From Odontocerum albicorne (lineage: Eukaryota > Arthropoda > Insecta > Trichoptera > Odontoceridae), in contig OX463862.1 of the NCBI GenBank assembly GCA_949825065.1, positions 12,705,592-12,769,591 of the forward strand: 64,000 nt of DNA, read 5' to 3'. The notes under the pieces were generated by a model. It ran no database searches and was not told the DNA's origin. It saw only the letters and a list, made by a program, of their open reading frames with translations. Below, in pieces: positions 35,041-46,400 of this stretch. Made by a program: the position numbers and the translations under genes. Numbering within the stretch: the first letter of the stretch is position 1; each line of letters begins with the position of its first letter.

Positions 35041-36061
35041 GTTTAATTTTTGTATAAAATTTTTATTCTTTGTGTAGATTTATGCACTTAAATATCTATG
35101 GAAATAATGATTATATAAAAAAGTCGGATAGCGGATGGCAAATAAACTGTCCACTGTTTTTCATAACATATGGACAGTAATCCCTCGATTTGCATGGGTA
35201 CGTTTCGAAAAAACAATGCGCAACATAAAAGCAGCACACAAAGTCAATTTAATACAGAGAAATCAGCACAAATCGGAAAAAATACGCCAAAATTCTGCTG
35301 CTTTTCTTTGTATATTCTACATAAAGGACTTGATAAAGTGAACGATAAATTTCTTCAAACTAGAAACTTCGCACTTTTCTATTGATAATATTCAATTTCC
35401 GAAATGAAAATATCCTTTAAACATAAACTGGTATGAATTTTATAAAAAAAATTGCCATGTAATTCTTCTACCTCGCACTTAGAAATCAATTGACACGAAA
35501 TTGTGAAATAACACAATTAAAATGATGCAATTCAAGAAATTACTGTATTGTAAATGAAAAATAAAATCGCAATGTAGAAAATAGACCAAACAGGTATAAA
35601 GCTGAGATTAAAACAATCTATACCATTTTTTAATTATTATACAAGTAGTCTTTGCCTACACAGTGTAACCTAGACTTTAGATTAACGCATTTTAAGTTTT
35701 CCTCGAGATATAAATTTAAAATATTTGAACCCAACTCGTCTTTATACACAGTATTTTCAAAATTTATATGTTGTGAAATCTTAATATACGTTCAAAACTT
35801 ACGCAATGTTTTGACACATTTTATATAAATTTATTGCGTTTGAAGAACATTTTCAGTGTTTTGGATATTTTTGTTAATTTACGAAAAAAATTAACATTTT
35901 TACAAACTTATAAATTGCTTACTTTTTTTTAACTATTTTTATGTCAAATAAGAGCCATATGGACCCTTCATTTTATCAAATTTTTCGTTTTGTAAAATAT
36001 TGATTACGTTAAAAATGTATACAATGTTTCATAGCATTTAAGATCAATTTCGGATAATTTG
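35041..36061. other. AT-rich stretch with a possible pogo-type end
   Basis: CAGTAATCCCTCGATTTGCA at 35173 resembles the end of pogo-type MITEs, but no inverse partner was found. The ORFs at 35135 and 35170 lie over it and are not supported. Confidence 0.4.
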
Positions 36062-36065
36062 TTAA

Positions 36066-36569
36066 CCCTTATCATGGCATTGTAACACAGGTGTTATACT
36101 ATTTTTGGGATATTTTTTTTTAAATCCAGAAACTCGAACTGAATTCCAAATATGGCAACACATTCAAATACTATACATGCACTATTGTGTGCAGTGGTAT
36201 CATCTGGTGATAAATATTGACAACGCCACAACCTTTCAAACGACATCGGGTCAACATGCTGGGTGAGTTTTGAAAATTGGGATAAGTAATCTATAAATAT
36301 CTTATAAATATCCCTACATGTAGAGAAAAATTATTCAAACCATTTTATTTGTTGATAATTCAACTTATAGAATCATTTTGTAGCGCTTTTTGTGTTTTAT
36401 AAAAATTGATATTTTGGCAATGTAGCATGGGTGTTACATATAAAAAAACTATAAGGAAAAGTTGTGATTTTTTTTATCCTCAACTTTTCTTCATAACTTA
36501 CCATACAACAAGGAATCACCAAAGAAAAACGTTAATATTTGGATAAATTGAACTTTGCCAAGATAAGGG
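36066..36569. mobile_element. TTAA-flanked element, P3, 504 bp
   Basis: TTAA is at 36062-36065 and 36570-36573. The ends are CCCTTATCATGGCA and, inverted, CCCTTATCTTGGCA: 13 of 14 match. There is no ORF. A motif GTAACACAGGTGTTATA near the left end recurs as GTAGCATGGGTGTTACATA at 36423. The TTAA target and CCCT ends are the piggyBac signature. Confidence 0.85.
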
Positions 36570-36573
36570 TTAA

Positions 36574-37042
36574 TTTACAAGTATATGTAGATTATTAAAC
36601 ACTTTCATAAATAAGTTTTATGATATATTTTTATATTCGATAGGTGTATCGATTTAATTTCGTAGGGTATTTGTGAAAAAAAAATGCGTTTTTTTTATGT
36701 GATTAATTTAAATATATAATTTGATATCTAAATATCTTTGAAGCAAGCTGAACATGCAAAGATGAGGTTTCTTGAACTGAAGTAGCATTGAATGTGATTA
36801 TGGAGCTATACAGGATTCACAATACATGTTAACTTGTCCGAACTCCAAGACAGAGCGATCTTTGTTGCCTCTTGTATTGGAAACACGTGGCATAAGTAAC
36901 AATTAACTTCAAAATGAATTAATAAATTATCAAACATAAATTTTTTTAAATTCATTACATATATTTGTTAATATATATATTTAAGATGTCATTTATAAAT
37001 TGCTTATCCCTCAAATTATATTTTTCTTAACTTAATGCCATT
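36574..37042. other. Region 3' of anillin
   Basis: AT-rich. No gene recognised between the TTAA element and the anillin polyadenylation signal. Confidence 0.4.
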
Positions 37043-37048
37043 TTTATT
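37043..37048 (-). promoter_or_regulatory. ANLN: Polyadenylation signal of anillin
   Basis: AATAAA on the minus strand lies about 75 bp beyond the TAG stop codon, a normal distance for a short 3' UTR. Cleavage would fall near 37015-37030. Confidence 0.6.
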
Positions 37049-37121
37049 TTCCCTTTGGAAAATGAAAAATCTGGGTTGCACTGTGTATTGTCAAATTCTA
37101 TACAAGACTAAAAATAATAGT

Positions 37122-37409
37122 CTATTCCATCAACGTCCTAATGTCTTCCAGGGCATCGTTGAACGCTTTCATCCACTCGTCCCGTTCCGTTTTGGTGTCT
37201 GCAGCCAGGAGGTGCGTAGTCTTCCCGCCTGTGTTGAGGCAGAGTCCTGACCTCCTCGTGTTGGGGCTGGTAACAGGGGTGGTGACTCCTTCTATGCCTG
37301 TCGACGAGGTCTCCAACAGCAACGTGTGAGGACGGGCGCACAGCTCTCTGGGTGCGGGACTGATCTTCTCACTGATCACTGTAGCCATTTCTATGCTGCC
37401 CATCGGAGT
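37122..37409 (-). CDS. ANLN: Anillin last exon, PH domain C-terminal half
   Basis: It encodes 95 residues and a TAG stop: [54 protein letters not shown], then [20 protein letters not shown] ending in ME. The final amphipathic helix with the invariant PH-domain tryptophan (DEWM) is present. It ends shortly after this helix, without the longer tail of vertebrate anillins. Acceptor CTTTTTAG. Confidence 0.96.
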   Translation of the reverse strand, partial: TPMGSIEMATVISEKISPAPRELCARPHTLLLETSSTGIEGVTTPVTSPNTRRSGLCLNTGGKTTHLLAADTKTERDEWMKAFNDALEDIRTLME

Positions 37410-40400
37410 CTAAAAAGAAATCATTTTTAATTTATATTAATGCTGGAGTTTTATTAAATGGCAGCGTGACAAAACAGTGGGGGATGGTTTAAGATTTTTG
37501 TGTTAGAAAAATTTATAAAAATTAAATTCATTCATTCGTATGGTACCCCTCAACATATCCAAATTGATGATGCAGACATGTTGAAGAGTATAGCCAGGAG
37601 ACAATATTGTCTTTGGCGCCACTAATTGAGCGTTCGGATTAAGAACCAACAAGTTACTCTAAGTATGACAGACTACAATACTTGGATAATGTGTGCAATT
37701 ATTGTTACAAGATTAATTAAACGAATGGTCATTACCCGTGACGAGCATAATAGAAAACACAATACAAAGTAGAAGATCAGGATACTTGACATGTAAGCCA
37801 ATATGTGACAGGCATAACCTGTTGCATAAAGGACAAGGAGGTTCAGTACTTGCAATAGCTTGTCTGCGACTTCTTTCGCCATTGGGTCCCTGATAACTAG
37901 CAACTCGAGCAAGTCATTTAGTTCTATCTGTATCTATTTGGTCCCAGTTGTACTGAGCATTAATGTTTTTAAGCGTCTCATGCAGTACACCCTTATATCT
38001 CTTGCGCTGACCACCGTGCATTATACTACCTTCCGTCAGCTCACCAGAGAGGATATTTCTTGGAAGTCTGTATTCAGGCATGCGAGCACGCAACACTAGA
38101 ATCTCGATGTTACAAGATGAACTCTTTAATCAGACTGGTACCCTTTTTAATTGTTTTTTTTATACCATCGTGATCTAGACCTGCATTTCACCAGTTAGAC
38201 CACAGGGGTCATCAATAAAACGTAGATTTGTATGTAGAAGTTTCTATTTTTTTCAATAAAAATAAAAATGAAAGGAGTCTTATTCAAAAAGTAATACCTT
38301 ATTCCCTTCGTGGTCAGGATACCTCCAGTAGCTGAGGTCCTGTCCGTGCAGCGCACACCAGCGACGATGCCAGGCACCAAAACCACCCGCTTCCTCGAAC
38401 ATGGTCAGGAAGCCCCTCTTCACGGGGCGGCTGGGTAGCGACACCACTTTTTTATCGGCTGACAGGTTAACACGCAGCGTACCTTCGAGTGGGCCTCCAA
38501 AACATGCCTGAAAATATATAATTACTTTAACACTAGCCCATTAATTTATGCCATGCACAGTTTCTTTTTTTTTTTTTTTAATATTTCTAAACTGTGATAA
38601 AACGTTCTTTGTATATAAAATATTCACATGGCTAAATACTTATTACTACTTTAAAAACATTTTATACCAATTTCCAAAATAAACGTCCGCATTAAACACA
38701 ACAATACCACCCCGACACATCACCTAACAGCTGAATGTCAAAACTATAAAATCTTCACTCCCGACTATTATTTATTCAATATTACATCAGAACATGGATA
38801 AAAAGAAATTAATTCAATTTTAAAATTGAATTATTACAGCGAGCGACTCGTTTATATCCAAAATAAAATAAAAAAATTGTACAACACAATTATCTAAACT
38901 ATTCTCAAGAATGTGCTATTTGGGTGACATCTGTTTTAAGATTTTATACAATTCTTTTTCACTTCGGACGAACTTCAGAGCATTTCGGATAGATCTGAGT
39001 AATTATTATTATAATAATGTAACGTAACTTCTCGAAATTTGACTTATCACTCATTACAGACGTATATGAGACATGTCTTTTACGTTAGGCCCGTTTTGAA
39101 TTAAAAAAACAATGAAACATAAAAATAATTTATTAAAGCCAAAATAGATCTACACATTTACAGTACCCGACAGTAAGTAATACACATAGTTTGTAGAGCG
39201 TCATCTCTGTCATTCATACACGTGTTTCATCGCAATTTGTCAGTCGTTACCGAACCGGACTGACAGAGATGATGCTCTACAAACTATGTGTATTACTTAC
39301 CGCCGGGTATTGTATTTTATTTTTCCAGTCACCATTGACTTACACACATTTTTTATTCCATTACCAAAAAGTCCACCGCCAGTGCATTTAATCATTCATT
39401 AGCCATCATTATTTTAAAATTACTATATAGCAAGCCATTTCTTTAAATTCAATTAAACAGTCAGTATTCACATAGCACACGATCAGGGCTGTAGGGCGGG
39501 TGGTCAATTTCTATAAACATATCACAAATCAATTTCCCAAATAAAAGACTGCATTAAAGACAACAGTAACGCATGTGTCAAAATAAATGGGGAACCTACT
39601 GAGTAGTTTAAAATTACTAAAGGCGTAAATCAAGGATGTGCGATGTTACCTTGGTTGTTTAACTTATATAGAGATTCATGTGTGCGCGATTTCAAAGATT
39701 ATAAGAGAGGTGTAAGAATACATACATACCATTATCCTATTTCCCTGTTGGGGTAGGCAGAAAGGACAGAGTACTAGACTTTTCTCTCTCAACACACATT
39801 CTAAGCCTCTTCAACATCCATACAACTTCTAAAATTTCTCTGACTTTCTACTTTTCCTTCTTTCAGAATATGTGTCACTTGATCCAATCACACTTTCCTT
39901 GGTCTTCCTCTCACACTCCTTCCACTCACAATATTCTGTCACTCCATGTATTCTCTTTAATGCAGGCATTCTACAGCATTTATTCGGCTCATATTACTAT
40001 TTTTAGAGAACCATGTTTCACTCCTATATATCAAAGTTGACACCAAAATACTATTGTGCACTATCATCTTAGCAATGATACTGTCCGGTTTGAGTATATA
40101 TGTTTTAGTGCCCCATTGACTTTCTTTCATATTGCTACACACCGTTTGATATCCCTCTTCCATCATCTGAGAAAACACTACCTAAACAACTCTTCCATCA
40201 TCTGAGAAAATACTACACAAACAACTCTTCCATCATCTGAGAAAATACTATCCAAACAACTCTTCCATCATCTGAGAAAATACTATCCAAACAACTCTTC
40301 CATCATCTGAGAAAATACTACACAAACAACTCTTCCATCATCTGAGAAAATACTATCCAAACAACTCTTCCATCATCTGAGAAAATACTACACAAACAAC

Positions 40401-43400
40401 TCTTCCATCATCTGAGAAAATACTACACAAACAACTCTTCCATCATCTGAGAAAATACTACCCAAATAGCAGAATTCCTTAACTTGCTCCAATCTTTCAT
40501 TATTCACCTATATATGTATATGGACTTCTGTATGCAGATGATATGGTTAAGCTTGCTGAAAATGAAGGTGATTTGAAGGATATAAGTGAGCTATATGAAA
40601 GATATAGAGTAAAAAGTTTGAAAATGAACGTAGGGAAATACTCCACAATCCAGATCTTGCGACCAACTAACAACTGCTACGCTCTCCGTCGTGGATATTC
40701 AATGCTCATTGATCTTGTGTTACTTTATAAAGTCTTGAATATTTTTATATACCTGTGAATCTAGAATGTATTGATTTAAATGTTCCCTCTCGTTTTCTTA
40801 GAAAACCGACAAAGTTACATTTAAGAATAATACAGACTTCTATGTATAACCCAATAGTGACAACATGCCGAGAATTAAATATCGTACCTAACTCAGTAAT
40901 GTGAGCATGTTTGGTTCAGCACTGGCTGGATTTACGAGGAACGTGTCAGATTTAACAGAAGAATAATCATTATTTTCTTCTCTACTTCCATAATTATAGC
41001 ATTTTCATTGAAATGTACATGAAATAAAAACTAGTAATTGATATTGTTTAAAAATTATCTATTTTATGTGTATTCATTTATTAATTTTCTATAAGTGTTG
41101 TATTGTATTACACTAGTACACTATAGTGAGCTTATTACCATCTAGTAATATCTTCCAGCCAACCAGAAAGATGGTAAAAAGTCATTAGGTGAAAACAAGA
41201 CCAGGATCCTGTTTAAAAAAATCGGGGTTTCGACAGGAATTGGGTCCTCAACCCTCGGGTTGTAAGATATGCATGTTTCTTACTAGATTATCAAAGTGTT
41301 TTGTCCTATGAATATACAAAACTGTAAACAAGGTTGGTCAGGAAAATTGTGGTCTTATTTATTTGTACCTATATCTAAGTAAGGGTGAAAAAGAGGCAAA
41401 ATATTGATTAAATATTTTCACCCATTAAAGACCGATTTAAAATTAACTTTCTTTTTCCCAGTGTCCTGTCAGGTCCCCCTACGTTGACTATCACCTGAGA
41501 GTAGGCATCTTTACCCCCGGCAGCCTGAAAAAAATCCCCAACCCTCCTTATACCAGTCCAATCACGTATATTGCGGAGCCAGGTGATTTGCCTCCTGCCA
41601 ACACCTTTTCGACCCTCTATTTTGCCTTGGATGATCAGGTGCAGTAATTTGTACTTTGCTCTTCTAAGTACATGACCCAAATAGGACACCTTTTGGATTT
41701 TAATATTAGTCAACAACTCGGTAACATTCTCCGGTGCATCCACATTTCGAGTGCTTCCAGTCGGTTCATACTACCAACTTTGAGGGTCCATGATTCCACT
41801 CCATGCAATAACACTGACCAAACGTAGCATTTGACTAACCGTTGTCGAAGTTTCAAGTTAACATTATCATCGCAGAATAAAATTAACAATGTATTTTTTT
41901 TATTTATATGTGATGATCGCAACACCTCGCTAAGCGCGAAGCTAGGTGTAGCTGCACTTTTTGCACCTGCCTCAGGCTGGCACTTATTAAATGAATAAGA
42001 AATAAGAATGTGTACCTTGTTGAGGGAGAAGCTGTTCCTGGTAATCTGGCTGTAGCTGAAGATGCAGTAGCCGTGGGGCTGCAGGGACGGGGTTCTCACT
42101 GCGGAAGGGCCGCCCGGAGAGGCAACAGGGGGAGGGGCACGCAGGTCCGCCCCCTTGCAGCCCTTCCGTGGTGTCGCCAGTTTACCACTCTAAAAACATT
42201 TCCAAATAAATGAGTAATATATTAGCATCACAAAAAAGATTCACAAGCTTTATCTGCTTTCAAAAATTTTTAACACGTTCACTGCGTATAAAATGACGTT
42301 TATGAGTGCACTAAACATTCAAGGCTCCCGTGTCCATACAAATATTTTATATGGGAGCCGTGTTCGACGCAGTGAACGTGTTAATTAATAATAATAGTCG
42401 TTGCTGGGTCCCATAGTCAAGGATCCTCTCGCCGTTTAATTGGAAAGCTGTGGAGTTTTTTTTCTTTTCTTTTTCCTCCTCTTTTAAGTGAGTAAGTCGT
42501 TGTACACCAGTAAGCTCACTGGCTACACCACTGTACTGGATCCGATGGCACCCCTGAAGTGAGGCGATCGGAGCACATCGGCATGTTTTGTTTTGAAAGA
42601 ATATCTGTGACAGAAGTCACAAGTATTCGTATACTCCCGAACACTAGGCGGAAAAAATGCCTGTGTCATTCAAGGGAAGTAGCACAGCGCGGGCTCCGAA
42701 TCACAACCTTCCGCACGGAAGTCCAGTATGTAACCGCACGGTATGCGGCCATGCACCTCAATTGATAATATGGCACAATCGAGTCATACAATTTTGTTTT
42801 TTCCAACAAAATCTAAAATACATGTTCCCCAGTTAGTTAAGTCTATATAGCCAAATTTCTTAAATTTTGTAGTATACATACGAGGGTCATCCAGAAAGTA
42901 AGGTTACAACATGTATGTTGGATCGAAAAATGCTTGTATTTAATTGAAATTCACATGATACTTCGCAAATATATTAAACTATTTTTCAACATAATCGCCG
43001 TCGAGATCGAGACATTTCTGTAGTCGGGGCACCAGCTTTTGTGTGCCAGTGTCATAGACCTCCGCCACCAGCTCTTTCAGCCACTTCTTTACAGCTTCCT
43101 CGACCTCCTGATTGTTGGAAAATTGTTGGGGTGTAGTGACACACCCACGTCTCATCAACCGTCACGATAGAGTTCAGAAAAGCTTCTCCCTCCTGTGCAA
43201 AACGATCCAAAAATTCACGCGCGGCGGTCACGCAATTTTGACGGTGCCCGGTGTAAGTATTCTGGGCATCCATCTCGCACACAACTTCTTGTAACCAAGT
43301 TTTTTCCGACACAATATTACCAAGGAGACTTTGAGAAATGTCAGGAAATTTTTCGTGAAATTCGTCAAGCGTCACACGGCAGTCATTTCGAACTTGTTCT

Positions 43401-46400
43401 TAAATTTTTTGCACAAATTCGTCAGAAATTACTGCCTTGCCTCATCGTATCAGTACGGCCTTCTCTGAACAACCTAACCCACTTCGTGACATGTTGTCGA
43501 CTCATCACATCACTACCATAAACTTCCACAAGCTTCCGATTGATATTCGCGGCGGTATTGTTCTGCAATGTCAAAAAACTGATGACCGCATGGGTCTCGC
43601 ACGGACGAGAGTTGGCAGGAGAATTTACTGTGACTGAACAGAATGGCTAACAAACATGCGCACCAAACAAACAGACCGTTAGGATCCCCCCTACACGCTA
43701 GGTGCACCAACTTCGAAACAAAAAATTTCCCCCGGCCTCAGGAGCTCTTGTAGCCTTACTTTCTGGATGACCTTCGTACATACATTAAACTTCAATATGC
43801 ATATTTTTTTATTCTATTGTTTGCCGCCATGCACTGAATATGGGTTAGCAGTAATTGGCGTATGTGTGTAGACATAGGGCAGTTAACAAAGTACTGTATG
43901 TGTGTAGACATAGGGCAGTTAACAAAGTACTGTATGTGCGTAGACATAGGGCAGTTAACAAAGTACTGTATGTGCTAAGACATAGGGCAGTTAACAAAGT
44001 ACTGTATGTGCGTAGACATAGGGCAGTTAACAAAGTACTGTATGTGCGTAAACATAGGGCAGTTAACAAAGAAATAAGAAAATAAATATAATTAAAAGAC
44101 ACGTACCTTCTTTGTTGCTATGTGATACTTAACATCATGTGGGAGGACTTCTTTGGATGCTTGGAGAGCGAAAACTTCAACTGTAACCTACAAAATTATA
44201 TTGTTATTAATGCTTTTCTCCCTTTTCGTTACATCTGGTAAAGTTTTGATTTTGATATCGATTATCTTTCCTCGGTCTACCCCTTCTCCAGGGTCTACCT
44301 CCCTCGTTCTCCATTAATTTTAAATATATTTGTTTTGGGAGTATTTAGCAACTCATTATTTCAATGTGGCCAACCTATTTCCAAATTATAATACTTTCTT
44401 CATTTGTAGAGGTAATATTTAAAAAAGAACATGTCCACCAAATCACAATGTTGGGAAATCGCAAAAAACTGTTGGCATTAAAAATATATGACATAATAAT
44501 TAATTGTATAAATATCTGAAATCCTTAAAATCCCTTAAGGTGACTTGATTTGTTGTTTAAAATCGAATCATAATAATTAAAATAGTTATTCTAGTTTAAA
44601 ATATGGACATGATCCTTTTTGTAAGAACAATTCTACTTTAATCTTATTGAATCTTTTTTTATTGAACAGGTCTGGGACATATTGCATAATATAAAATATT
44701 ATACAAAAAATAATCAAAAAATAATTGGATAGAGTAATTTAGTTTTATTTTAATCAAATAAAATAAGTAAAATGTTACAAAATAAGAATATTAGTATAAA
44801 ACTATAAATATACTATATGTAGGTAGATAAAGCTGTATAATGCTATTAACATTACACTGCACGTACGATTTAAAACTGACAGTTGCTGGTGAACTGGTAT
44901 GAAGTTAGACACAATCGGAAAGCTATGATTGGTCAATTCGGACATGATCGTTTTTGATTGGTTAGAAGCCTGGACAAAATCGTTTTTGAAAAAATACTGG
45001 TTTTTATTATGATTTAAAATGATTTATGTGCTTTTTACATTCAAATGAAAATGTTAAACGGTTCCATACCATCGATAAGAAAAAATCTACTGTATCAACT
45101 AATTTTTTGTATCCGATGGACATGATCGTTTTTGAATGTTACCTCCTCACTTTACTTATCCACTCAATCTAAGCTATGTCCGTCTCTAACAAACAGTTAT
45201 TCTTTATCTCCATCATTTCTTACTCAATCAAACATTGCAATACGCATTTATTCTGCTCCTATCCCTCTGTTCAAATGTCCAGGCTTCGCTTCCATACAAC
45301 AAAGTTGGCAATGGCACACCATTGTGCACGATCATTTTTAAAGATTTTGCAGTTGATTTACTGACAAAAACAGTACTAAGTATGCCATTTTTACCAGCAG
45401 CAATAATAATAAAAAAAGACAATTTATATAGTGCCGTTATTCTCAAAGATGCTCTAACTCAGGATCAACTTATATTACAAAATAAATATTGTATATAAAT
45501 GGATAGGAAGGCAATGGCTGCGGATATTAGATAAGGTACTTCCCCGCATCTGCATATGTTCAGAAAAACATATTTGGTAGGAAAAGGGCAAAAAACTTAT
45601 ATAAACCACAAACAGACACATTCGGCTGTAGTTGTAGTGTAGTGTTTGTGTGTAGTGTTCATATACAATCATAAATTTTGATAAGATCTCCCAAAAAAAG
45701 TGTCTTCATATGATCCCTAAAGCTGCGCACGCCATCCATATCTTCCTAAAATAACAGGCTTTTCAACATTTCTCTTCATATTATGATCTAAGGAAAACAT
45801 ACTCCCCAAATAACAAAAATTCTCAACTTGTTCTAGTGATTCATTGTTCGCCCATACATTTCTATCACTTATAGAATCATTTTTTTTTTTTTAACCTGGC
45901 GAGTTTATTGCCATGTGGCAATCTCTTCCAACCAACCAAAAAGATGTTTTTATAGGCCCTAAGTAAAAACCAGACTGGAATCCTATTTAAAAAAATCTGG
46001 GTTCCAGCGGGGATCCAACCCGCAACCTCCGGATCAGCAGACAAGTGTCTTACCACCAGGCCACGGAGGTCATCATTCACCCTTTTATTAACGTTAAGTC
46101 TCAAATCTGGTACACCTTAACACAATATAATTATCAATCTCCGTAAAGTATTCTGGAAGAGTGCTGGAATAACAAATAAACAGAGGAAGTAGTTAACAAA
46201 CCTTAAAATTTGAATCCAATCCCTCGAGACGAATCTTGTCAGGGAAGGTGACGGTAAAGGAGTCGGGTGCCGTCTTGGTCATCGAAGTAGCTATCACTCG
46301 CTCTTGGCACTTAATCAAACAGACCAAGTAGTGGCCCAGTGCTCCATCTGCAATAATACAACCAAATATCATTTGCCACATTTATAATAATTAAAATAGT

